Shown here one piece after another: positions 39,865 through 51,566 of a stretch of DNA of 64,000 nucleotides. This stretch comes from Ophthalmolycus amberensis (taxonomy: Eukaryota > Chordata > Actinopteri > Perciformes > Zoarcidae). The position numbers were made by a program, and so were the translations under genes. The DNA lies in the NCBI GenBank assembly GCA_024529925.1, contig JAFEUB010000909.1, positions 2,997,501 through 3,061,500 of the forward strand. Reading direction: 5' to 3'. The notes beneath the pieces are model-generated. The model did not search any database and had not been told where the DNA came from. It worked only from the letters and a program-made list of their open reading frames with translations. Numbering within the stretch: position 1 is the first letter of the stretch; every line of letters begins with the position of its first letter.

Positions 39865-40005
39865 TGTTCTTATTTGCTCCCCTGCCAAGAGTTGGAAGAG
39901 ATGATCGATACCAGTCTCACCACTCTCACATGAGCGTGGTATTAATATTCTCATCTAAATCTCATCAAGAACGCAAATTAGCATATTTCCCCAAAATGTC
40001 AAAGT
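39865..40005 (+). repeat. Teleost interspersed repeat (GCTAAGCTAAC family), copy 3, distal part
   Basis: CCAAGAGTTGGAAGAGATGA and TCGATACCAGTCTCA match the distal block in reverse. They are followed by a forward block (GTGGTATTAATATTCTCATC, CATATTTCCCCAAAATGTC). The two blocks face each other, so two partial copies may have joined here. Confidence 0.6.
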
Positions 40006-41224
40006 CTTCATTTACAGCTTACCGTAATTTCATTTTGAGAGGGTTTCTTCTAATACAGAAAACAACCAAAATAACAAAGGATTTAATTGTTTGGCTTGTA
40101 AATTGTATTTGTTGCCGTTTTACTCATCAAAACAAAACACGTTGAACATCGCTGCTGGCCTCTGGTTCAGTCTTCAGCTTAAGAGTTTGAAGTCAGACAG
40201 CGAACATGCTGTTGCCTCTGTTGAGATCAATGTGTCCTTTTGTGCATTTTGTCACTTCATCTGTAAACAGTTGAAGAAAAGCTCGTCTTACACTTTTATG
40301 TATTGTAATCCATGTTTTAGTCTTCAAACTACAATCGAGCAATTTGTGCATCTTAACATAGATTCGACATAACTGTCATTGAAATGAAATGTGTTTCTTG
40401 CAACTTTTTTAATCCGCTGGGACCAATAAGAAGTCCCCAATTAGTCCCCAATATTTTACACATAATCTCTTTCCTAGATTCTGACGACCCCTGTCCAAAA
40501 TCTGTTGGAAGACGATATGTAGAATTGATTTAGTTTATCCCCACCTTGTGTGTCAACTATAGTGCGAGGCTGGCTGGCTGCATCCAGGGATCACGTACAG
40601 CTAGCAACAGCTCTGCTCTCCACAGACAGAGAGAGCCCCTGTGGTGGCAGCCCCCCAGCGCAGCCCCGCCCTCGCAGAACCGCATCAAATCAATGGTTTC
40701 AGGCAGAGCGCCATTATACCTCCGTGTCGAAGGCAGATTCTTCCCTTTTCCCATCCTGCCTATAGCTGCTGTGCAGTGCAAGTAACCAGCATATCACAAA
40801 CGCATGATACTAAAATCAATGTTTGCATGATGTACTCTATGACAGCATGTGGTGGTCTTAAAATACAGCACTCTCAGTCACCCACAAGGATGCAGGAAAC
40901 CCTTAATGATGGGATTCACAATGTTTTATTAAAAACTCATCATCAAAATAAAAATAACTTGTAAATCCAAACATGTTGGATAGTTTTTGTTTCCATAGCT
41001 ACCAGCTCATCTTTCTGCCACAGGTAAAACTGGTGTTTGTTAGAGCTATTCTTTCCCCTGCGACTGACCATCAGTCATGGCCAGCATTAAAAAACTAAAT
41101 TCCAGTTCTAAACTCCACAACTATATGAAATAAACCAATTAGTAATTTTGAGTAACCATAAAAACCAATATGTTCACCATTGTACAACAGAAAATGTAAA
41201 CAAAAAAAGTCACTATTAAGTATA

Positions 41225-41365
41225 ATGGTGTAATGCAGTAGTGGAGGAAGATTTTATTCTTTTATTTTAATATAGATTTCAGAAGTAAAAGTTGTAATAC
41301 CACTCCATTACAAGTTAAAGTCCTGAATTTAAAATGATTACTTTAGTAAAAGTATGTAAAACTAG
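41225..41365 (+). repeat. Left part of a repeat rich in AAAGTA, possibly split by an insertion
   Basis: It contains CAGTAGTGGAGGAAG, AGAAGTAAAAGTTGTAATAC, CACTCCATTACAAGTTAAAG and TCCTGAATTTAAAATGATTA, known words of a common fish repeat. The family seems to resume at about 41738-41955. Confidence 0.65.
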
Positions 41366-41737
41366 AGACTTGCTGTGGGATCACATCAGCCACACTACCG
41401 GGGGTGTAACGTTTGGGGGACCAATGACCCCTTTCCTACTTCCTATACCCTCCTTCTTCCAGCACCCTTGCTCGGGCCACACTTATCTTCGAACTTGGCT
41501 TTCATTTTGACCTCAACTAAACACCTATAAGAGTTTGTGACTGCATCTTGCAAGGTTGCAACATTATCACAAAAACTGTCCGCAGAAATATAAACACCTG
41601 GCAAAGTACTCCGAACTGCCTCTGTGGGTTCTCGCGACAGTAGGCGTCTCCAGGACCCCATTCGACCATGATGCCACACAAAGACTCACAATGTGAAAAT
41701 GAATCCCAGCATCGCTGGCACTGCTGGTGGTTATGAA
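41366..41737. mobile_element. Possible insertion between two halves of a repeat
   Basis: About 370 bases of GC-richer sequence lie between matching repeat halves. On the minus strand a 78-codon frame (41443-41679) is open, with no domain that I recognise. The ends show no clear inverted repeats, so the nature of the insert is unknown. It could also be an internal piece of a longer repeat. Confidence 0.3.
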
Positions 41738-41955
41738 AATGTACTTAAAGTATTAATCGTAAAAATATGCAGAGAAACTGCCCCTCTGAGTAGCAAAATC
41801 TATAATGTATTATATCTAAAAAGGTTTGCTCATTATAAGTTTTGTACGTAAAATCTTTGTAGAGTTTGTCAAGTATGTGGTAACTATGTGGTTGGAGTAA
41901 AAGGTTAAGCCCTTCTGAATAGTAGTAGAGTAAAAGTATGAAGTGGCATGAGAGA
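41738..41955 (+). repeat. Right part of the AAAGTA-rich repeat
   Basis: It contains GTACTTAAAGTATTAATCGT, CTGCCCCTCTGAGTAGCAAA and AGTAGTAGAGTAAAAGTATG, followed by AAGTGGCATGAGAG. These are the usual later words of the same family as 41225-41365. Confidence 0.65.
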
Positions 41956-44900
41956 GCGGTGAACCTGTCATTCGTTCCCTTCATTACTGTGCTCAAAGAT
42001 CACATCACTTTAACTTTATCCCTGCTTTACTTTTTTAAAACACTGTACGACTGAGAAATAATCTACAGGGAAGGTCTGTAGTTGTAAGGATGCCCCACGA
42101 AACCTGGTTCTAAACGGGAACCGGTTCTAAATCAGTCCTTGTGTATGAAAATGTGTAGGTCTTGATGATACCCGTATGAGCTATGTGATGACATATTGGT
42201 ACTGAGCTGAACTCTCAGCACTGACCCAGCATCAACCATGACCATGTGACGACAGCCCGACAAGGTTAACCTGAACGTGAGAAACACTCCAAACCAGCTC
42301 AATGCAGGATAATCCTACTCCAATAAAGATAATACAAACAGAACACAAGAAACATAACACAGAGTAGAACAACTGTGTTAACAGAATAACCATCGCACAT
42401 AGCTTCAGAGCTGAACCGGGGAATGGAATGAAAGATGTTTGGGTTCATGGAGGCTACATCAATTTTCTTTTGAGGGCATGTTTGATTGTGTGATTGCATT
42501 TGTGTGGGTGCAAAAAAAAAAGTAGATGAGTCATTGTGCATACCTCCCTGAAGCTATGCATATGCAGTCAATAATAACGATGCCACCCGCATTTTGTGAC
42601 ATCAGCTGCTAATGCTTCCCCCACGATGTTCCATCCTGTGACTTATCCCCCACTCAGACCTGCCACTGCTCTCCCTTCCTCCATCTATTTAGGTACAGTA
42701 CACATCCCTATACTATCTAGCGTACTTCCTACTTCATGTGTCTCAATTATTAAGAGTGAGGAAAACAACTTGTATCTTTTATCCTACAAATTAATTGACA
42801 AATAGGAGAGATTTATTGGTGCTATTTCCATGTTTTTAACACAGTGCTTTGTGTTCTAACACAGTATGGATTTACATTACTTATACACACCAGTCCAACA
42901 CAGTACATCCTGCCCGGTACTGTGGTATCGATGCAGCTCAACAAACAAGCCCTTCTCTCTGCTGGGCTATGTTTTTCCTATGAGGTTGTACTTTGTCTAT
43001 ATGTTCTATTGTGTTTGCCTCTGTCAAATCACCTTTAGTGAGAAGCAAAATGTCTTTTTGTCTTTCAAACAAACGTCTCTATTATGGAGTGAAGTGCTTT
43101 TCTGAAAGGGCATATAGATAGCATCATGCTAGGCATATGTCTCCTGTGGCAACAGAGTGTGTCCTTGTGGGATCTTAAGTGGAAAAGCACTCAAAAGCAG
43201 TGAAAATGCACATTTTGTGTAAGTAACAACATAACAAAGGGATGTATGCATGCATATGTTTGTCAGATGAATCCATATCTCCCTCGTCAAGTATACCGCA
43301 TTGATAAACCATTTCTACATTCGGTCACTCCCTATATGGAAATGGAGCAGAGCTCTGTGTTATCAAAATGCAAGCTCCCTTATTTACATTTCATCCTCTT
43401 CTTCCTGCAATAATCTTTACAGGTAGAAGAGGAGGAACAATTTCTTCAACCTTTGGAAGAAACTGTTATTAACTGAGGAGACCCTGTTCTTGTAAAAGGA
43501 ATATGGAGATAGAAAGTGAAATGACTTAAAGATTAGATTGTGTGCCAGGAAGTTGTGGTGGGAAAATGTAATATTTGGCTTGCACGTACAGTACGGGGCT
43601 TGGGATTCTTATTTCAATGACCGATTTGATGGAGATGCATCTCACCTTGATTCACTCATATCTCGATCACGCTAACATGCACTCTGACTACAAATTAAAC
43701 TGCATTGTTCTTCTCGTATTTCAGTGCACTGGCAGTAGATATTTCCATCTCTTCCCCACTCTCAACCCAACACCTCGGGATTTGACTGCTCAGATGCTGA
43801 ACTCTGGCATTTTACATGCACCTCCAAATTTGGTCATGTTATTCAACTGTCTGGCATTTCCAAAGGTCACAACCTTTACTTGTTCATTTGGTGTCTTCGA
43901 TGTCAATGTGTCTGTGTTCAACATGAGTTTTTATCAGGGCGAATGTCAGAGGTTTGGGCCTTGTTAGGGCTGCAGAGGGGGCTGATCGGCACCAACAATC
44001 AATTCTCAGCAGGCCCTCAGCGATCTTTTCTGCCTGTCACTCCCTCCTTGTTCTTCCAGGCCAGAATCAGTGAACCTAACCTGGTTTATCCAACATGCTG
44101 CAGAATTGCCGTTGCACAGCAAATACTCTTTGAATTGCCCATTGGCCCCAAAGCAAAAGAAAACATACTGAAAAAAACAGCTGACCCCAAGTTTATACCT
44201 GTCAAGTAAAAAATTCAAAATTGCTCTTTTGTTCCACTGCGGTTTGGCTTTTTTCTTTTTACAATGTACTTGACAGTATCCTGCAGAGACTAGTCCTGTC
44301 CTATGCAGTGCATATCTACCATAGGCAGACATTGAGAATATGACAGCCCCTCCTGGAGCATTAGGCACTATCTGACAGGGGGGGAAAGGAGAAGTGGAGC
44401 AAAGTGGTTGGTCTGAGTGGCTAAAGACTGAGAAAGATGAACCGTAGTGGCCTCTTTCTCTCCCCGTGAAAGGAGCCTGTGGTCCCATCCTGCAGCAGGA
44501 AGGTTAGGGATTCATCATTGACCAGAAAATTCAAGTGTGTGTGTGATCAGGGTGGCTGGCCTAGCGCTGCGCTAAATGGAAGACTAATGGGCAGTGGGAG
44601 CGAGGCTGACGGCCTCTGAGGAGCCCTGTTCTCTCTCCCTCCACCTGCCATCCATCAATTTTCCAGCTGATACTGGGAGATAGCTGCCCCACACTGGTAG
44701 GGGGGCAGAGGGAGCAGGCAGGAGGGACGAGTGAGTGCACCAGCTGGCTGGAGACAGGGACGCAGCTACTGCATGCCATTAGGAGCAGTGTTTAGCAGCC
44801 ATTCTCATTCACAGACTGAGGCAGAGAGGAGGAGGTGTCTGTTTGGGTCAGGATGATACCTGGGACCATGCTCAGACCTAAGGTGCTCTAACAAGACCAA

Positions 44901-45183
44901 TGGAGAGGTTGTTCTTTTTATTATCCAACGGCAGAAGGGATGAAAGAGGCAGTGCCAGAGAACGCAAAGAATGGCTTAGGGACCATCGTAATGAGCATTG
45001 AAGCTTAAGTAAGCAGATTCAAACATTGTGTCTCATTGTCAGTACAAAAGACATAATGGTGTTCATACAACAGGGTGAGGGTTCAGCTTTTTCTTCTTCC
45101 AGTGTGGAGGCTTCAGAGGAACCTTTTTACATAATCATTGGCTTTGCTTTTTCTCTGTGAGACAGAGGACACCAGGGGAAGTT

Positions 45184-45196
45184 CACACACACACAC

Positions 45197-45238
<42 letters not shown>
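45184..45238. repeat. CA microsatellite
   Basis: (CA)n interrupted once by CG and once by CT. Confidence 0.95.
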
Positions 45239-45592
45239 AAAGCTAGTGAAATGGATTTTGAAAGTCCTTTTATATAAACTCAGATTAGAGTTCTTTTAAA
45301 ACAGATGTCACCTTGAGGGCAAAGAAAAGAGATTATGGATTTTTCTTATTTGATCACCTCTCTACTGGGTGTCCTTTACTATTGCAAAGCATCAGTACCC
45401 TCCAGGCAAAATGGCCCTTAGATTGAATAACAGTAATTAGAAAAGGTATCCCTCGAAGATTAGTGTTTATTGCACCAGTGTGAGTAAAATAGGGAACACG
45501 TCTTTACAAACCTTGATAAAAATAGTTCAATTTGAAATGTATGTGGACTAGATGCGTGGAACAATAAAGCATTCTATTGCCTGACAATGTAA

Positions 45593-45900
45593 AGGGCCAG
45601 TTCACACCAAAATGAAAAATACATATGTTTTCTCTTACCTGTAATGTATGAAGCTTATTTAACCATATTTATTCAAGAGTGTGGTCATTCAATTTGAGAG
45701 CATGACTCATTCATTTCAATATATAATGTTATTGATTTACAGTGGTATTTCTGTTAACTATTGTTGTAGCATGCTAGTGGTATTCATCAAAACAGATTGT
45801 TTTGATGTGAGTGGCCTCGTTCTGAAGATAATGGCCGTAGAGATGTGGGCCTTCTCTCAAACATAATGGTACTATATGGCACTTGAACTGCAGTGCTCAA
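45593..45900 (+). repeat. Teleost interspersed repeat (AGTTCACACCAAAATGAAAA family)
   Basis: GGCCAGTTCACACCAAAATG, then TCTTACCTGTAATGTATGAA, TTTTGATGTGAGTGGCCTCG, CGTAGAGATGTGGGCCTTCT, TATATGGCACTTG and CAGTGCTCAAAG follow the usual order of a widespread fish repeat. The small 61-codon frame inside it (45681-45866) is not a gene. Confidence 0.8.
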
Positions 45901-45906
45901 AGAAAC

Positions 45907-46018
45907 TATTTTCTTTCAACCATAGTCACGATAGAAACTAGGAACTATGGTTGAAAGAAAATAAATCCTACATGAATTGCATTATTAAGCTTATATATTA
46001 TGTAAGCTTAATAATGCA
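45907..46018. repeat. Two adjacent perfect hairpins
   Basis: The first has 20-bp arms at 45907-45926 and 45944-45963 (TATTTTCTTTCAACCATAGT and its exact complement) with a 17-base loop. The second has 16-bp arms at 45978-45993 and 46003-46018 (TGCATTATTAAGCTTA and its exact complement) with a 9-base loop. They lie immediately after the repeat at 45593-45900. Confidence 0.88.
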
Positions 46019-49000
46019 CAGCATTTGTATATAATATATAATTAGATTCATTAATTAGATTTCATTACAAGATGTTTATAAATAGTTTACTTCTCCAAAA
46101 ACAGTAGGTAGTGAATCTTCCCTGGCCTCACGATTAGATCACAATTCACTCATCAACGATTTAAATGTGCAACAAAAAAAAACATAAATCCTTCTGCTGC
46201 GCATTACAAGTGTGCTGTAATCTACAAAAATAAGCTGTTCACTGAGCAGCTCTAGGACAGGTCACCCACTGGATGCCTATGGCATGTCACACTGCATGGA
46301 TTGGTCGAGCAGCCAGCAGACTTTTCCTTAAGCCAAGTACACACTACACCACTTTCAAAGTCGTCAGATAGCTGTACTGTACACAAATTCCTGTCTTCTA
46401 GTCGGGAGTTTTGAAGTTTTCGTGGTTTTCAGATGACATGACTGACCGGGAATCCCCGATACGGTCTACAAACTACGTTTCGTCACAAAACCACACACTT
46501 GAAGTGACACGGACGTAGTCATGCTTGTTGATGTTGTTGTTGGCACACGTGTTGACACATATTAGCCTGTTTCCACACACCCTATTTCCCTTATGTAGAT
46601 CAGTCACTGTGTTTAGTTATTCTGCCTGTATGTACCTGGCTTAGTCAGTTAAGGCCCAGCTCCTGATTTTACCAGTGTCAACAGGTTTGGGTATGTGTCT
46701 GCTAAAATTGGCTCATATGTGGTTTAGTGCGTGTAGATATCCGTAGCCTGGGTCCAAGCCTTTGAATCCTCCCATTCCACCGGATTCAAATCGACTGAAT
46801 AGTCTGGCATCGTGAAACAGCCGACTCTCAGTTAAAAAGTAATTGACCAATAAGCACAGTGGGGGGACTAATTATAAGCCAATCAGCGCCGGGAGTGGGA
46901 CAGACAAGTCGTTGTCAAGCACCGTCAGCTGGGCATTTGAACCGATGAGAAAAAATAAGAACAATGGAGACCACTACAGAAGACACATACCCTGTTCTCG
47001 AGACTGTTCTAGTTAGATGAAAAGTATTGAACAGCAATTCGCTTTGTTGTCTGGAAACATTTATTATTTACCTCTTTCGTACTGCTACGAAATGCCGGGT
47101 TGAGAATCTGGCATAGATTCGTTTTCTGTGGCATCTTTGTTGGCGTATCACGGTCCCTCATCTCGAGTCCTCCTCATTTGTGTTCGTAACAATAAGCTGC
47201 GACTGCCACCTCTTTACAATACATTGTGAATCTTCAACCCTTATAAGTAATCTAAAACATTAAATCAAATCCTCCAGAATAGACGCCAGTTGACAATTCT
47301 TTCAGATAACAGGCAAATATCTTTAGGTAGTTGCAGAATACAATATCTTTGGTACTCCGTAGTCAATCCAGTAATTCAAAATGTGATGTTTTTGTATCGT
47401 GGCCTGGTGAGATTAATGTGACCTACTTAACCTAATAGGTATGTTTCTCCCCTAAAAATATAGTATTACTACTATACTTACTGATCATCCGCCCTTTGGG
47501 CCTAATGATCAGTGTGTTTATTTCGGATGAACAGATTCAGCCGCTTCATCCAGTCATATGAAATGGCTCAAAGGTGTACTAGAAAACACAAACAATGGGT
47601 AGCTCCTGAAAATAATTGCATTCGCAGGTTTAGCATTTGTCTCACCTTTGATACCTTGAATAGACGATTTAATCCAAATGAAATAACAGTGAAAGAAATC
47701 CTGAATGCAATATTTCCCCCCTTTTCATTTTAGTGAAAGGGCATTGAGAGACTATTCAGTATGCCAAGCACTTTATCTTAGTGCACAATGAACAATGATT
47801 CAGGATTTAGGGAAATGACCACAATGGCAAATTTCGCAAATAAAATGTAATTCCCAAAACCTTAATTCAAAAAGCTGTTGTGTGTTTTTGGCCCTACATA
47901 TTCAACCACTTGTACCCATGCAGTGGTTGCGCTGTAGTCTTTTATGACTGACAGTTAATAGAAGTAAAGAGGGGACAGTAGGTGTAAAGTTGCCAACGTA
48001 CACAGTAAAAACTGATAAGTTTCCTCATGTGATATCTGCCACCCACCGGTTCTCACCAGTCAGACTCCCTTCATATATTCTCTCCCTCACCTCTTCCTGA
48101 TTTTTCCGTGTATCATCCTGTATGGCAGTGACTCTTGACACTTTTGTGTACTGTAGCTGTTAAAATGCAAATTTCACAGGATTCAGCTTTCCTGTTCTGT
48201 CGGCAATTTACTGTGTGACGTCCCCATCTCCTTGCTGCTGAGCAGAGGACGTGAGTGTCAGCTATATCCATCCTCCTGAGCCTTGGTAAAATGCCACAAT
48301 ATGTTTTTGCACAAACTGCAGCACTCCTCTCACCGCAACGGAGTGGAGGACAACAACACAATGTTGACATTGTTTGTACACCTGATGTACGCGCGTTAAG
48401 CTGGTGGCAGCTCAAGAAAAGCTTTGAGCTGTGATGTTTCCTTGCTGCACAGATAGCAGAGATAGCTTCAGATACCCTTTTCCTCAACATTGTGCGGAGG
48501 TGATTCAAGCCCCATTTTACACCTTATATAAAATTCAAACAAAGCAAGTCTCTAAAAGGCAAATGGTTGATGGTGTATTGATGTCACACTGTGTTGTAAT
48601 ATGAAATGATTATGCTGGGCACCTTGCCTCCTTTAGATATCATACGAGAAGGGCACATTGCTCTCTTGATACTGTGAAGTTTGTAATGTGGATTTGCAGA
48701 ATTTCTTAGACGTGTAGGAAACAGTGAAGTGTTTGCTCATTGCAAATGTACTGATCACATCTGTTCGTAAGAGAAAAGTCTCTTCTGTGGCCTTTCCTTC
48801 AACTGTGGTGAAGAGTATTTGCAGACATTTGCCCCTGTAATAAGTACGCACAAGCGCTACGAACACCTCTCTTACTTCCTGTAGTCCACTTTAAAGAATT
48901 TCATTAAAGACAATTCAGCGGCGACAACATCAGCACTTTGTATACAAGTGGCATTAATTGTTACAGTCTCATTAACTCACAGTGTATGCCAAGCAAACAG

Positions 49001-49060
49001 CTTTAGCTAAGATTGAATGAAGCATACTGCAAATGTGCACTTAGCAGTGAGTGGAAAGAG

Positions 49061-49061
49061 T

Positions 49062-49094
<33 letters not shown>

Positions 49095-49110
49095 TGTGAG
49101 TGTGTGTGTC
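49061..49110. repeat. TG microsatellite with GA interruption
   Basis: (TG)13 followed by AGAGAGAG and a further TG run. Confidence 0.95.
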
Positions 49111-51515
49111 TTTGTGGGTGTTCTGTACAATGGATTGCCTCAAGGGTGCTTACAGACAAGTGGAAATAGTAGAGAGAAAGAGGTAGGATGACCAATTAAG
49201 AGGGAATGAATATATCATGGTAATCAGAGAAACAGACGTAAAGAGATGGAAATGAAACAGCATTCCTCCCCTTAACTTTCCTTTCCATCCCCTCATCCTT
49301 CACATCCTCAGCCCCATCATGACACTGAGTAATCAGAGACAGATGGTCATAAATCAGACTCTGTAATATCACACTCCTGTCAATGGAATAACTAGCCGTG
49401 AAATAAGCATCAGTTAATGCACATCCTTAATCCACATAGAACATGGCACCCACTTACTAACTGCCACTGTTCAGCATTAACTGCTCCTGCTACATACAGT
49501 ATGGCAGGAGACTGATCAAGAGGTAAGAGCAACTCCCTGAGATGTACTGTAGGCTGCTGAGAAGAGCCGTCTGTAATAATAATGCCAGATGGGTTGGTTT
49601 TGGGTTTGGTGTCTTTGGAGCTAATTATCTTATGTGTGTGTGTTTGTGCATGTGTATGTTGATGGTGATGGTCCACCTCTCGCAGTCCTCTATCGCATTG
49701 TACATGCATATAGTACTTTATGGTTGCATCAATAAAGACATTGAATTATTCAGGAAGCATATTTTATGAGGTGTAAAGATGAAACGATATGCGGTGAAAA
49801 AACGATACAAGAGTCTACGGTTACATACGGCTACATCGATACAAAAATCTTAATCTGACTCGCGACAGCGTAGTTTGGTGGTCTAGGCTATACATAGCTG
49901 TGACCCGCCAGTAAACAGAGTAGAAGAAGTAGAGGTTGCGAACCGGAAACAAAACAAGTCAGCTTGGCCATCCAATCTATCTACGAGAGAAACAAAAAAA
50001 GTAGAGAGGTCTTCAGGAATTTGTTTAAGTGGGCAAGTTTTAATTGCTGTTTCATGTCGGGTAAAATGGGCCATTTTTCATGCTGTTCGGATACGAGGTA
50101 AAGCATTTGCAAGTTACAGGAATATCCAGCAGCAGAAACTAACAGAGTTAAATGTCCACTATGTTAGAATTTATTCGGCAAAAGGCCTCTCCATTATCCA
50201 CCGAGCGCATCATGTTTGCGTGATGTTTGTGGTCATCTTACAGTAAGTAGTTCGTTAGTAAAAGTTAGAAAATCCACTCTTGTTTTGTTCTCCACCAGCT
50301 CTTGACAAAAATATACTTTTTGTCTCTTTAGCGGTATTTAGCCGTTTGTTGCACAAAATGTGTTATTGTCACTTGAAACAAAGTTGATGAGATGAGCGGT
50401 GAAAGTGAACCAAAATAGTAACGTTTTGGATTGTAAAATTAAAGTAATGAGGTCTGTCAGCTGCAGAGCCTTGTGAAAATGATCAGTTGTCCCAGTGGTC
50501 ATTTGATCCTATACTAGTAAAAAAACATTTAATATTGCAGCTTTGACAATAGGTACAGTACTTTGATATACTCTATATGCAGAAGGCATTTTGAAGGGGG
50601 AACTCCCTTGTTTACAAGATGACCAAAATGTATGCTACTTGTTAACCTGCCACCCCCCCCCCCCTCTCCATCCCCTTGTAGAATAGAGGGTTCAGGGGCA
50701 GAGGGGTTGTTGAGTTGAATATGATCCAGTCTGTCCGTGCAAGATAGAACCTATGGCCACGACAATGGCTCTGAAATATCAGTAGCCTCACTGTACTATG
50801 TATTGATAAAACCATGTCGCTGTCCATGGTGCTGAAGTAGCGGACCAATTTGTGATTGCGATTATTTCTCTGAGTCCCGCCCTTCTGTCAGTTTCCTCAT
50901 GTATCTATGATATTCTATAAATTATAAAGGGGGCGGGGGGTTACAAAAAATGGAGGGAGGAAGTTCGCTAGTCACGGGTGAGCAAAAGAAATCCATCCTC
51001 CCTGTTAAAAATTAACAAATCACCTACTGCCTATCTGCCAAGATGATTTATCTGCTGTGACTCCAGTGTTTACCTACACTTCCCAAAATACCTTGCAACG
51101 ACCTTCTTATCTTAAGGTGAAAGAGAGGCCCGTGCACCTCTCTGAAAAGTTAGTGGTTCAGGCTGCTGCTGTTGTCTCTTCCTCTTTCATGGTGGAGTTA
51201 TCTCTGCATAGGCCTATAAAGAAGCCAATATTCTTTGTTGCCATGCTTTTATGTGAAATATGTAAGATTTTAAGATGATTTAATAATAATACATTTTTAC
51301 TAATATTCAGAAACTTGGTAGCTGTGATTACACTTGTCTCAGCTGCGTTTTCAAGACCTGCGTTGTCACGCTACAGTCGGTACAAACTAAGTTGATGCAC
51401 GTATGAAGTGCTGATTTTTGACATAAAAGTCAGATGTTTATGCACATGCAGTTGACACACAGAACACGTGTGTTCATATGTAGCTTTCCTCTCTTTACAC
51501 TTAGTTTACAATCAG

Positions 51516-51519
<4 letters not shown>

Positions 51520-51564
<45 letters not shown>
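51520..51564. repeat. TG microsatellite, about 22 units
   Basis: Pure (TG)n after a short T run. Confidence 0.96.

Positions 51565-51566
<2 letters not shown>

Noticed and set aside
44006..44488. 160-codon minus-strand frame
   Set aside because: Long but without a domain, splice context or visible codon bias. Treated as chance.
46740..46800. tRNA-like arm (TTCAAATC)
   Set aside because: There is no cloverleaf, no acceptor pairing and no matching D arm around it.
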